Shown in pieces: positions 21,241 through 30,945 of a stretch of 64,000 nucleotides of DNA. The stretch comes from Cydia pomonella (taxonomy: Eukaryota; Arthropoda; Insecta; Lepidoptera; Tortricidae), in NCBI RefSeq assembly GCF_033807575.1, contig NC_084726.1, forward strand, positions 3,162,001-3,226,000, in the 5' to 3' direction. A program made the translations under genes and the position numbers. Under the pieces are notes generated by a model that did no database searches, had not been told where the DNA came from, and was given only the letters and a program-made list of their open reading frames with translations. Numbering within the stretch: the stretch's first letter is position 1; the number at the start of each line of letters is the position of its first letter.

Positions 21241-24200
21241 ATGGAAAATAAAGTGGAGAAGACCCGGGTAGATTCAGAATACCTAATATTAACTATAAAA
21301 AAGCACGAATGTATATGGAACAAAAACAGTTCAGCATATCATACGAAAGGGGCAAAAGAGGACGCTTGGAACCAGATATGTGAGGAGTTGATATCAGGAT
21401 GGCAGGATTTGGCAGAGCCGGCGAAATTTTCTAAACGTACGTATAAAAAAAAAAGCACGAATGTACATGGAACAAAAACAATCAGATATGTGAGGAGTGG
21501 ATATCCGGATGGCAGGATTTGGCAGAGCCGGCGAAATTTTCTAAACGTACGTATTGAAAAAAATCGGCCAAGTGCGAGTCGGACTCGCACAGGAAGGGTT
21601 CCGTACCATTATCTATAAAAACGGTCACCCATCCAAGTACTGACCCCGCCTGACGTTGCTTGACTTCGGTGATTGGATAAGAACCTCGAGATTGGGAAGA
21701 AATGTTTATTTTATTCTGTTTTTAGTATTTGTTGTTATAGCGGCAACAGAAATACATAATCTATCGCAGTTCATGAGGCTGTATAGCCTGGTGACAGACG
21801 GACGGACGGACAGCGGAGACTCAGGAATAGGGTCCCGTTTGACCCTTTGGGTACGGAACCCTAAAAAGCACGAATTTATATAGAACAAAAACAGTTCAGA
21901 ATATCATACGAGAGGGACAAAAGAGGGCGCTTGGAACCAGATATGTGAGGAGTTGATATCAGGATGGCCGGATTTGGCAGAGTCGGCGAAATTTTCTAAA
22001 CGTACGTATTTTTTTTTATTAGTAGCCTTACCACGAGTTTGACACTGACATATTTGCTAATGTCTGCGTAACTTACTTTCTATACATCTCGCTCGTCCTG
22101 ACATATTAATGCGATGCGAACGAGATATATACTATAGGAATTACGCAGACGCCAGTGAATGTCAGTATCAAAATCGTAGTAAGGCTATATGTATACGTAA
22201 ACACTCCTATGATGGACGTGGCACCAATAATGAGACATAAACCAAATCCTATAAATCTTGATGCACAAATGGGAAGTGATAAGTAATAATGATCCCAATT
22301 TTTTTATAATTTAGCAGTCTGCGGAGAGCTTAGAAAATGCCGATTTAATATTTAATCGTGTAGTAGTGAAATGAAATAATTCCTTTCTACCGAAAAGTAC
22401 AGTAAAAGCTTGTCAAACGTTACGTTACGGTCAACAAAATCAATGACAACTATGGGTTTATTACTAGAGATGCCACGAATTTGGACCCGGGTACGTCCTA
22501 CTACTAAACTAAACTACGTCCAGAAGAGAGGTATGGGCATTGTGAATGTCATCTCGCTTAGTGTGGTAGGGCACAGCGGATGTCATTCCAGATCTAGAGC
22601 AGAGCCCAACTGGGGAAGTACCTTCACCTTACAGAAAACCGCAGCCAAATAACACTAGACACTACTCATAGTTTGTGTTCCTGCCGGTGAGTAAAGTTGC
22701 CAGAGAGGCGACGGTGCAGAATGTTAGGATTCGCAACGCGATGTAACTCCTTTGGAGTTGCAGGCGTACATAGGCTACGGAGACTGGTTACCATCAGGCG
22801 GGTCGTATGCTTGTTTGCCACCGACGTAGTATTAAAATAATAAAAATATTCGATAACTATTCGGTATTCGGCGTGTTCGGCCACTTTTTCGAATATTTGT
22901 TATTCGGCTGAATACCGAATATCTATTAAGCTACCGCAAAAGAAAAATTAAACTTAATGTTTTAAATGTATTCTTGGGAAGTTGATACGAAGACCCGTTT
23001 CGAGCGTTTTTTGTAAGGTTTACAAATAATTCTATTTTCATCATGGCTTAGATTTGATTGACTCTAACCACATTCACTAGTTCTGAGCAACAAAAATTAA
23101 ATCTTACCAAACGTGCTTTGTTGGCGAACAGTTTCATAAAAAAATGTGACTCAAAATGTAGTCATGTTATGCCAAATATTTGGCGCTTCGGTCAAGGGGG
23201 GGACCGAATATTCGGTGTTCGGTCAAAACCACTATTCGTGGCATATCTAATTATTACTTCTATCATTTATTTATACGATTGGACGGAACGCCCACTATGG
23301 TAAAGCCCGACCAGAAATATATGATCATTGTCAAGAGGGCGCTGTTATTATCATGTACATGACAGTTCAGTTTAGTATGAACAATTTAGTTCCAATGAAA
23401 TTCCGCAATATGGCGCGTGATCATACTGTGGCCCTAGTGAAAAAGGGTACAAGTCTCTGGCAGTTTAGGTGTATAAGGGCATAAGTGTTACGTGGAACTA
23501 ACACCCCTTTACACCTGCGCTGCCAGAGACTTGTACCCTTTTTCACTAGGGCCACTTAATATTACTGGTCATTTGATTTATAAGTATCCCAGTGTTTTAT
23601 CTTTTATCCCTAAATGATAAGAAGTCTTGTACTTTACGTTATTTAAGAAAATACTCAAATAGACACAAAACCTCACTAGTTACATTTACTCCAATCAACC
23701 TGTACGGCTAAAGTATGAGTTGGCATTTCACATTTACCTTAGCGACTGCGTAAAATCGATCGCGGTTGCACTTTATCGTATAAATACATCAATGCGAGCG
23801 AGACAGACTGCGATCAAGTTGACGCAGTCGCTAGCGTAAACTTCAAATGTCAACTCATGGTTATCAAACATTTTTGACAATTGGTATAATTTGTAAATTT
23901 TTTGAAAATAGAATGGGAGCTAAAAAAGCGTTGGAACAACATACGCGACTACTACAAGAAGGACTTGGCGCTCCAGCTCAGTGGCGCCATCGGACAGACG
24001 AAAAGGAAGAGATACGTCTTCTCCGAGACGCTGGACTTTCTTAGGCCGCTTATGGACCAGTCACAGTATGTATTTTACTAACTTCATTTTCCTGGAAAAC
24101 GCTTCGCAAAGCTTTTTAAATTTTTAGTCGTTATACTCTTTGCAAAATGTCATTGGTCAGTTGCTGATATTTAATCACATAACCAACATAATACAGATAA

Positions 24201-24618
24201 ACATGGGCAGCTCCCCCTGATCCTATATTTGGTAATAAAATCTTGTACAGAATTACATTGTTTATTCATTTACAGGACCGAAAAACAAGAAGAACCGGAT
24301 GGACAAGAAATATATCTAGAAGAACATTTTTACAGCTCCGACGAAGACAGTATTCAGTTAAAAAGAAAAGAAGTACAAGAAAACGAAATCGTAGAAGATA
24401 ACAAACATTTATACGCTATACCAACAAGAAGTACAGATCTTCTAGAAGAAGACAGTGATTGGTTGTTTTTAAGAAGTTTATTGTCTGATATGAAGGATAT
24501 GAATAGGGCACAGAAGTTGGAATTTAAAATGGGAGTTTTGAAACTTTATAAAGATATTGTGTTTCAAGCTAAAGATGGGTACTCGTATGAAGATGATAGC
24601 AAAAATCCATTGAAATAA
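21241..24618 (+). CDS. MADF-BESS domain protein, three exons
   Basis: Coding exons are 21241-21436, 23912-24065 and 24276-24618, giving 230 residues. Exon 1 ends AAAC before GTACGT and exon 2 starts after AATAG, so the split codon c|aa gives Gln66. Exon 2 ends TCACA before GTATGT and exon 3 starts after TTTACAG, so ca|g gives Gln117. The MADF domain (about residues 13-112) shows KKHECIWN, DAWNQICEEL, LKKRWNNIRDYYKK and RYVFSETLDFL, with its three key tryptophans at 26, 43 and 73. An acidic linker follows. The BESS motif (about 176-213) shows DWLFLRSLLSDMK and LEFKMGVLKLYKDI. MADF binds DNA in the Adf-1/stonewall class and BESS mediates protein contacts, so a nuclear transcription regulator is inferred. 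The start has a purine at -3 and G at +4. Intron 1 (2475 bp) is full of transposons; intron 2 is 210 bp. The gene looks intact. Confidence 0.93.
21452..21545 (+). pseudogene. Partial exon 1 copy with splice donor
   Basis: It lies just inside intron 1 of the MADF-BESS gene. It repeats AAAAGCACGAATGTA, then AGATATGTGAGGAGTGGATA and GGCAGAGCCGGCGAAATTTT, and ends with the same AAAC|GTACGT donor. About 45 bp of the exon 1 middle is deleted. It has no start codon of its own in frame. Confidence 0.85.
21553..21865 (-). mobile_element. GTTCCGTA-end family copy between exon duplicates
   Basis: On the + strand it reads CGGCCAAGTGCGAGTCGGAC, then GGTTCCGTACCATTATCTAT, GTTGTTATAGCGGCAACAGA, a GACGGACGGACGG tract and GGGTACGGAACCCTAAAAA. 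The - strand is therefore the same orientation as 7868-8033. It separates the first and second intronic exon 1 copies. Confidence 0.8.
21866..22006 (+). pseudogene. Second exon 1 copy with splice donor, stop-mutated
   Basis: It matches exon 1 from AAGCACGAAT to TTTTCTAAAC|GTACGTAT, with the middle segment kept. The conserved tryptophan codon TGG is TAG here (KHEFI followed by a stop), so this copy could not contribute a working MADF half. The donor sequence is unchanged. Confidence 0.88.
22024..22186. repeat. Palindromic MITE-like element in intron 1
   Basis: The arm AGCCTTACCACGAGTTTGAC runs through CACTGACAT and TGTCTGCGTAA. It is mirrored by TTACGCAGAC, then AATGTCAGTATC and TAGTAAGGCT. 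The loop contains a second inverted pair (ATCTCGCTCGT and GCGAACGAGAT). Confidence 0.8.
22465..23249. mobile_element. hAT-like non-autonomous element with nested insertion
   Basis: Left end TAGAGATGCCACGAAT; right end, as reverse complement, TAGATATGCCACGAAT (15 of 16). The flanking 8-mers TTTATTAC (22457-22464) and ATTATTAC (23250-23257) match at 7 of 8, an 8-bp target duplication as made by hAT transposases. Iterated ATTCGG/CCGAAT words fill both subterminal regions (22845-22925 and 23165-23235). There is no transposase frame. An R-family element (22482-22835) sits just inside the left end. A diverged second copy lies at 25352-25985. Confidence 0.85.
22482..22840 (+). mobile_element. R-family copy nested in hAT-like element
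   Basis: From TGGACCCGGGTACGTCCTAC through CACAGCGGATGTCATTCCAG to the 3' end TGTTTGCCACCGACGTAGTA, then TTAAAATAATAAAA. This is the longest and best preserved copy in the window. Confidence 0.88.
23428..23555. repeat. Palindrome with perfect 36-bp arms
   Basis: The left arm starts GTGGCCCTAGTGAAAAAGGG and ends TCTCTGGCAG. The right arm (23520-23555) is its exact reverse complement over 36 bp. The loop is 56 bp. Perfect arms suggest recent origin or continuing arm homogenisation. Confidence 0.88.
23715..23858. repeat. Palindromic element next to exon 2
   Basis: Left ATGAGTTGGCATTTCACATT, then AGCGACTGCGT; right ACGCAGTCGCTAGCGTAAAC and AAATGTCAACTCAT. It ends 53 bp before the exon 2 acceptor, so it may flank the branch region of intron 1. 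Confidence 0.8.
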
Positions 24619-24619
24619 A
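24614..24619 (+). promoter_or_regulatory. Polyadenylation signal overlapping the stop codon
   Basis: AATAAA spans 24614-24619 and contains the TAA stop (24616-24618) of the MADF-BESS gene. A T-rich stretch (TTGATTCTATATTGTTTAAT) follows within 30 bases. If used, the 3' UTR would be only about 15-25 nt. No other AATAAA lies in the next 300 bases. Confidence 0.5.
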
Positions 24620-24674
24620 GATTGATTCTATATTGTTTAATTCAACTCTTCGCGCCTACATCCTCCTCTCATCA

Positions 24675-24775
24675 TCATCCTCTTGAGTTGCAGGCGTACA
24701 TAGGCTACGGAGACTGCTTACCAACAGGCGGGCCGTATGCTTGTTTGTCACCGACGTAGTATTAACGATTTTTTT
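24675..24775 (+). mobile_element. R-family 3' fragment
   Basis: TTGAGTTGCAGGCGTACATA, GGCTACGGAGACTGCTTACC, TTGTTTGTCACCGACGTAGT, then an A/T tail. A strongly 5'-truncated copy just downstream of the MADF-BESS gene. Confidence 0.85.
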
Positions 24776-25130
24776 TTTATTTGCCGCCTTTTTTACTGAG
24801 AAAGCGGGTGTGCCAGTACCAGAGCATAATGCTAATATGTCCATACCATAGACACAGTTGCGCTATACAAGGTTTGAAACGTCAGGATATATTTTAAAGC
24901 CGTTATACGCGGTATAATCCGTTTCCATAATTTTATTTCATGAGTACCTAACTATTGCGGTAACTGAAGACAATATTATACAAGGATTATACTTACATAC
25001 AAAGTATTAAACGCTGTAGAATTGGCACCGCTTTTGCTGCTACAAAGTTAGTGCATTAGGCATCGTGGCTTCCTAAAGGAAGTATTTAGAAACAACTTCG
25101 GTAAGTCTGGCTAAAATGGATTAAAGTATT
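24776..25130. other. Anonymous stretch
   Basis: No gene or recognised repeat. Confidence 0.5.
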
Positions 25131-25279
25131 ACCACCCCACACTAGCGTCTTTTGAGCGTCGGCGTCTAGTCAGCGTTATGGAAAATGGCGTCACTGCGCA
25201 GTTGCGCCAACGTTACGTCGAGCAGCAGCCATAGAGTTGACTAGACGCCGACGCTCGGGAGACCCTAGTGTGGGGTGGT
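25131..25279. repeat. Palindromic MITE-like element, 149 bp
   Basis: Left ACCACCCCACACTAGCGTCT, then TGAGCGTCGGCGTCTAGTCA; right TTGACTAGACGCCGACGCTC and CTAGTGTGGGGTGGT. GC-rich loop. Confidence 0.85.
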
Positions 25280-25351
25280 TCTTATCCTGACACTACATAC
25301 TTGTGTTAGTATTTATTTCTGCCATTTGCTCTTCTCTGCTAATATTACTGC

Positions 25352-25985
25352 TAGATGCCTCAAATATAGGCAACTAACTATTCGATATTCAGCGTTTTCG
25401 GCCACATTGCCGAATATTCGGTACCTATTCGGCCGAATACTTGTTACACGTACATAAAAAAAATACACTGTTAAAATGTTCCGCAAACCATTATTTAATT
25501 TAAAATGTATTCCTGGGAAGTTGTTTATTATGAAGAACTTTATTTCTGAGCATTTTTTGATTACTAATATTTTTATTTTCATCATAGGCTAGATCTTTTT
25601 GACTTTAACTACTTCCTAGTTCTGAGCAGTAAAAGCTAAATCTTACCTATCATTTTGCTTCGTAGGCGAACAGTTTTCAAAATAATTAATAAAAAATATG
25701 ACTCAAAATCAATCGGTTAGGTCCTTTATAAATATCGACATAGATAAAATGCCAAAAATATGTAAGCACGACTTTATTAGCTTATTCTTATTACCCATAC
25801 ATTAAAGTAGATATATATTTTTACCACGTTGGCCGTGTTGATATTTAATATTGACTGTACACATGTTAAAACCGAATTTCGGTGCTTGAACCGAGAGTGT
25901 GGATGAATACTCGGCACTTTGGCCGAAAGTGGTTCCGAATATTCGGCATTCGGTCAAAACCAAAATTAAATGTACCAATCTCAAA
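25352..25985. mobile_element. Second hAT-like ATTCGG element, decayed
   Basis: Subterminal blocks CCGAATATTCGGTACCTATT (25408) and CCGAATATTCGGCATTCGGT (25936) flank an interior that shares TTAAAATGTATTC, GGGAAGTTG, TTTATTTTCATCAT, CTAGTTCTGAGCA and ATGACTCAAAAT with 22840-23165. The ends are degraded and no target duplication can be read. A further stretch (about 25700-25860) is not in the other copy. Confidence 0.75.
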
Positions 25986-25989
25986 ATAA

Positions 25990-27165
25990 ACAACGAAATG
26001 CGAAACTTTAAAACAAAATCACTTTCAAAAGACCTTCAAAGATACATCCTACAAATACTGTCTTGCCAAAATAGCATAATGAAAGACTGTTATTAACGAA
26101 AGGTCTTAACTCACCACCATTATCTATGAACATACGACATTTTGTAATAGTACAGTGTTGTTCATAATACCAAGTACAAATGGTTCTGTTTGCCATACTC
26201 GTGTGTTTAGGACGGCGTTGTCACTTCTTTTACAACCATCAGTTTTCCCTTTGACGTTTTATAGGAATATAAACTTTATTTCCATACATTAAAGTACATT
26301 TGACAATAGCAATTTTTTTGGTCTTAAGATGTTGGGAAGATTATGCGACTATTAGCTATCCAAGGATCCGAAAAGACATGTTTTTGTATGTAATTTAGTT
26401 TTTCAGGCAGTTTAAGTTGTAAGTCAATGTTGAAGATATAGACTTAATCACTTAGTTAACCTTTTCAACGCTTTTCCACATGTGTCAAGAAATGCCATGG
26501 ACGCCAAAAAAGTTAACTGGTGAAGAGCGAATATGAAGCTTAACTGACAGTAGGAAAGTCGCTTTGACAACGTCCGCCATAGCCTTTTTAATGGTCATTG
26601 GCGTCGCGGGCACGACAGACGATGACCGTTTTAGTGGTCTTTGGCGTTGAAAAGGTTAAATGTGTTGTGAATTGAGAAACAAGGTAATTTGGCGTTAATT
26701 TTTTCATGAAAGCGGTAGTAAAACTTCTCAACTGTCTAAAAATAAGCAAACCAGTGGGAATCAAGTCATATGAATACTTCGCCACTGATATAAAGTAACC
26801 TGTTTTGATTGTAAACTGAAATAGATCACGTACACCTTCGTTTTTAATTGCGTGGGATTTTGACAGCTGTCATAATTCGTTTTCGTTCGACGTTTCAGGG
26901 ATTGTGAACATTTTCTTAATGTACATATTATTATCAATTATTTTTATATAATTGTTAAATATGAAGTTAATATTTCTTGCATGAACTCTTATTTGACTGA
27001 AAATGTTCAAAGTGGGTAGTTCCCTTGAACGTAATTTTAAACACATTCGCACGTTCAAACTGGTGAAAGCCGAATGACATGTGTCATGACGTAAACAATT
27101 ATGCAATTTGTTTGAAATGGAGGGTAGATAGATGTAAGGAGAATACACTCACGGCTCGGTCACGA
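25990..27165. other. Anonymous stretch
   Basis: No supported gene. 26450-26670 contains a loose inverted pair (CTTAGTTAACCTTTTCAACG and GGCGTTGAAAAGGTTAA), perhaps another decayed palindromic element. Confidence 0.5.
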
Positions 27166-27167
27166 CA

Positions 27168-27277
27168 TCGTGCGGCGGCAGCAGCGGCGAGCGGCGGCCA
27201 TAGGTTGGAGTGGAACACAGCGACCCGACCTTTGTTCCCACCTATGGACGCCGCTTGCCGCTGCCTCCGTCGCACGA
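27168..27277. repeat. GC-rich palindromic element
   Basis: TCGTGCGGCGGCAGCAGCGG, then CGAGCGGCGGCCATAGGT at left, and ACCTATGGACGCCGCTTGCC, GCTGCCTCCGTCGCACGA at right. Arms are 38 bp with few mismatches and the loop is 34 bp. The GC content stands out from the AT-rich surroundings. Confidence 0.85.
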
Positions 27278-27279
27278 AC

Positions 27280-27800
27280 GGCGGATTACGTCTAAACACT
27301 TGATAATTATATTGTTTGAATTTAGGAAAATACAAAGAATGACAATAATTTTAAGCACGTGACATAAACACTCATTATAATTATATCGCAGTGGCCAGAT
27401 ATGCTAAAAAGAAGGTTCGTATCGAGGATAGCTAGAGCTGCCACTGTATAAACCAATTCACTTGAACATTATTTTTTGTTTAAAACGAGACGAGATAGTA
27501 CAAAGTAAAAAAAAAAAAATTAGTCCAAAGGTTTACTATATATGAAAGTCATTAGAATGATACCAGTAACAATTATTTTTTACCCCAGAAAAATAACTGA
27601 TATTTTCTCTTGACGAAATAGTGCACTTTAAAATTAAACTATCATTGTTTTCATGAATAAAGTATTATGATGATTGGAATTATAAATAATCATGTGCCAA
27701 TGTATTTCCGATGTTTTATTTTGGCTTGGAATTCTCACCATAAATTTAAGGAGGATTTTTTTGCCTGACATCACCGGGAGACGTCAGAATTCCACGCAAT
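27280..27800. other. Anonymous AT-rich stretch
   Basis: No gene or recognised repeat. Confidence 0.5.
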
Positions 27801-27824
27801 TAAAAATTAAGGTTTAAGAAAAAG

Positions 27825-27916
27825 TGTCCAAGCCTCCCCAAGGCTGGTATCGAACTAGGAATCTGCATTCGCGGCAGATGCCTAGGCGCTCAGCCACCTG
27901 GGCCACTGCGGCATGG
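27825..27916 (-). mobile_element. tRNA-like SINE head
   Basis: On the - strand: GCCGCAGTGGCCCAGGTGGC, TGAGCGCCTAGGCATCTGCC, then TAGTTCGATACCAGCC. The box-A-like and box-B-like segments are about 40 bp apart, as in a tRNA. No CCA-adjacent acceptor pairing is evident, so I call it a SINE head rather than a tRNA gene. Confidence 0.6.
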
Positions 27917-28009
27917 TTCGAATTATCTTAAGTATAATATGCAATCCCTTAGTGGCTTACGGCGCTCTCTCTTTTTATTGCTCTGAAGAGTCTGAAGTTA
28001 ATACACAAC

Positions 28010-28205
28010 GGCTCCACACAAGGAGATCCAGACGCTGAAATAGCATTGGATTGGCCATATCCCCAGGAAACCTGACACCTCTCCAAAGTAGCCATGACCT
28101 GGAAGGTGCCTGCCAAACGAAAACATGGTCGCCCTAAATTTATTTGGCGCCGTTCTATGGAGCAAGAGCTGGGTGTATTGGGGATGTTGTGGGAGGAGGT
28201 TATTG
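28010..28205 (+). pseudogene. LINE reverse transcriptase fragment, frameshifted
   Basis: One frame gives WIGHIPRKPDTS near 28050, and after a frame change the next gives KVAMTWKVPAKRKHGRPK, then FIWRRSMEQELGVLGMLWEE. This is the 'R.GRP...W' C-terminal segment of a LINE ORF2. The shift and the absence of the rest show it is dead. Confidence 0.8.
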
Positions 28206-28271
28206 CCTGCCTGCCTGCTCAGGACCGGAGTCAGTGAAAGAAGATGATTTGAGCCCTACACCCCAGCAGAG

Positions 28272-28622
28272 GGTCATCATCTTCCTCGCGTTGTCCCGGC
28301 ATTTTTGCTACGGCTCATTATTTTGTTTCCAAGCGGACCCCAGGCTCCCCGCTTGGCAACTAATCCCTAGAATTGGCGTAGGCACTAGTTTTTACGAAAG
28401 CGACTGCCATCTGACCTTCCAATTCCAACTCAGAGGATAAACTAGGCCTTATTAGGATTAGTCCGATTTCCTCACGATATTTTCCTTCACCGAAATGCGA
28501 CTGGTAAATATCAAATGATATTTCGTACACAAGTTCCGAAAAACTCATTGGTACGAGCCGGGGTTGGAACCTGTGACCTTCGGATTGCAAGTCGCACGCT
28601 CTTACCGCTAGGCCACCAGCGC
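28272..28622 (-). mobile_element. SINE-B copy with head
   Basis: On the - strand: GCGCTGGTGGCCTAGCGGTA, AGAGCGTGCGACTTGCAATC, box-B-like GGTTCCAACCCCGG, the ATATCATTTGATATTTACCA hairpin word, GTGAGGAAATCGG and CGCGAGGAAGATGATGACCC. A full-length, moderately diverged copy. Confidence 0.88.
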
Positions 28623-28624
28623 TC

Positions 28625-29570
28625 ACACAATCTCACAGAGGGTAACAGGATGAAAAGAAGAAGTAGTGTACTCGTAATATGAACCCTAAAAAAACTTGCA
28701 GTGAACCCACTTGTTTCAGTTATCGTCACACCATTTGCTGTTAACGTTAGCTATGAAAATCAAAACGTTCGTAAAAAAATATTCGGCCGTCGAATTTGAA
28801 AAAAAAACGACATCGAAACTAGCTCCGGTAACAATAGAGTTTTTGCTTTTTTATACCAAGAGCTTGTCGTAAAAGTGGTAAAGTTGTTTTTTTCTTTCGA
28901 GTGCTGATTTTGAGTCCTGAGTAGGCGAAAGATAGTACTAAGTTAGAATCTTGAGCGTAGCCAGGGACTCAAAAACACGAAATGTAAAATAACTTTGCTC
29001 TTGTGTGACATATACAACTTTTCACCTCACTCCCCGAAGTGACGAAAGTAGGCTTGTTCGAGCTGCTGAGGTAAAAAGTATTTAAATGAAAAATTTTCGT
29101 TTGTGTAGTAATGATTTTAAAATATTTAAAAACGTTTACTTGGATTTGATTTGTAATGCCTCACAGTATTTTACTTGCGTTGGTGTGGTGAATAATTTTA
29201 TGTTTCACTCGTTGGCCAAGTTTGTGTGTACCTAATATAATGTGTATTGTGTGAATTTGTGTGGACCATTTTTGTCCATAAATAAATAAATGAATGATTG
29301 ATTATCCCTTCCCTAATGCTCAAGAATACACTTTTCGAGATCTTTCCCTTGCTCGGTGCTAATATCAGCACTAGGTGTTAAACAACTTTACCCCATTGTA
29401 AAACAAATTTTAACTTATTTTATCTTACTTTCCCTTATCTAAGTTCTATTTGCCTGTTTTCAAAAAATATCTTGGCTGCTATTGGCAAAGCAATTTCAAA
29501 AACAGACGTTTATTATTAAACACAAGGAGGCTAAGGGCAAATTTTAAATTATAAAACGGTTATGGATAAT
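28625..29570. other. Anonymous stretch
   Basis: No gene. 29270-29300 has an AATAAATAAATGAATGATTG tract that looks like a retroelement tail. Confidence 0.5.
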
Positions 29571-29576
29571 ATGATC

Positions 29577-29775
29577 TGGGGCCCCATTTCTTTAATTTAT
29601 ATTATTCCTATTTTATATTATATAATTTGACTATTAAAGTCCACGAACTATCAAATCGTATGAGTTACCATGTCAACACTCTAATAATGTTAGACTAATA
29701 CCTTTCTAGAAATGTGCTCCTGTTCGTGGACTAATAGTATTAGTCTAATGTCGTTCGAGAAATGGGTCCCTGTCA
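29577..29775. repeat. Inverted-end element around 200 bp
   Basis: GGGGCCCCATTTCT at the left and AGAAATGGGTCCC at the right are inverted. TCCACGAAC/GTTCGTGGA and TTAGACTAATA/TAGTATTAGTCTAA pairs lie inside. Confidence 0.6.
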
Positions 29776-29985
29776 GCGCATCGCATAATAAAATTATAAG
29801 TAAGACCTTTTATACCAATTCGTACACCAGCACGGATGTCCTGCCACTGCCAGTACTTTATATTATTTAAATCTTTCGTATTTTTGTATTTTGTATCGTA
29901 AAAATTCATTTAGCGTTACAAATGATCAAACTAACACAACACCACATTATTTGATTTGATGTCGATTCAACCGGTTTAGGACCGA
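29776..29985. other. Anonymous stretch
   Basis: Nothing recognised. Confidence 0.4.
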
Positions 29986-29989
29986 TTTA

Positions 29990-30142
29990 TACCCTTATAA
30001 TGAATAAAACATGCAACTTAGGTAAATAAAAAAAACCGAATAAAACCAAAACCGGTTTTTTTAAATTCTAAAAACCCGGTTTTGGGTTTCCGTCAAAAAA
30101 CCGGTTTTTTCGGTTTCGGTTAAAACCGGTTTGCATTCCCTA
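29990..30142. repeat. Iterated ACCGGTTTT element
   Basis: AAAACCGGTTTTTT, AACCCGGTTTTGGGTTT, AAACCGGTTTTTTCGG and TTAAAACCGGTTTGCA follow one another, and the block ends TTTGCATTCCCTA. The terminal TGCATTCCCTA resembles that at 37496-37508 (TGCAATCCCTA). Confidence 0.7.
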
Positions 30143-30474
30143 CTGTCAGCTGTCGACAGTAACATTTTTTTAACGAGAAATGTACTATATATAATACGAG
30201 TGATTGTATCATATCAATGACATATAAAATCTCAAAACCACCCCTAGTTTTGTGTGCTAGCTCTTAGCCTACGTCACGGGCGGGTGTTTCTATCACAAAC
30301 TATCGGTATTCAGCTAAAATGCACAACAGATATACGAGTATGAGTGACTGTTGACGAACTGAGTTTGTAAAATGTCGCTTTACGCTCAATTTTTAATGTC
30401 AAAGGCAAAACATGAGATGCTCAACTGTGAAATAAACGAGGGAAGTATATGTAGTACATACTCGTCCATACAAA
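30143..30474. other. Anonymous stretch
   Basis: Nothing recognised apart from short low-complexity tracts. Confidence 0.4.
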
Positions 30475-30640
30475 GAGATTTTTTTCCACGTCTAAATATT
30501 TTTACTTCTAAATATTTTCCACTTCTAAATATTTTTACTTCTAAATATTTTTACTTCTAAATATTTTTACTTCTAAATATTTTCCACTTCTAAATATTTT
30601 ACTTCTAAATATTTTCCACTTCTAAATATTTTTTTGTATG
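30475..30640 (+). repeat. Minisatellite ACTTCTAAATATTTT(T/CC)
   Basis: Eight or nine copies of a 16-18 bp unit, alternating ACTTCTAAATATTTTT and CCACTTCTAAATATTTT. The unit occurs once in the related repeat at 16730, so this is an expansion of one part of a dispersed repeat. Confidence 0.9.
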
Positions 30641-30875
30641 TTATTGACGCAATGAAAAACAAAGTTTATAGGTTTTCATTTTTTTTTCAAAACCAAATAA
30701 GTAATTACCTTTTTTTAAAAAAAGCGAAACCTATAAAGCTAGAATATATTATGCTGAAGCGATTGACATCAAAATCAAAGTTTTTAAGAATTAGTTAATA
30801 AAAACCGTTTTCTCTCGAAATAGAATTTCATAGAAAAAGTACCGTTATTTCGTTAGGATTGCAAAGAAGAAGGAG
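30641..30875 (+). repeat. Dispersed repeat, partner of 16700-16940
   Basis: ATTATGCTGAAGCGATTGAC, ATCAAAATCAAAGT, GAATTTCATAGAAAAAGTAC and the GGATTG..AAAG end match the 16.7-kb copy in order. Confidence 0.75.
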
Positions 30876-30889
30876 GAAGAAGAAGAAGA

Positions 30890-30945
30890 TTGGAGTTGCA
30901 GGCCGTATGCTTGTTTGCCACCGACGTGGTATATATAAAAAAAAT
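30890..30945 (+). mobile_element. R-family 3' tip
   Basis: GGAGTTGCAGGCCGTATGCT, TGTTTGCCACCGACGTGGTA, then A-rich. It lacks the CGTACATAGGC...CATCAGGCGG portion, so it is internally deleted. Confidence 0.8.

Noticed and set aside
21339..21590. 83-codon protein on the - strand
   Set aside because: Antisense to exon 1 of the MADF-BESS gene and its duplicate.
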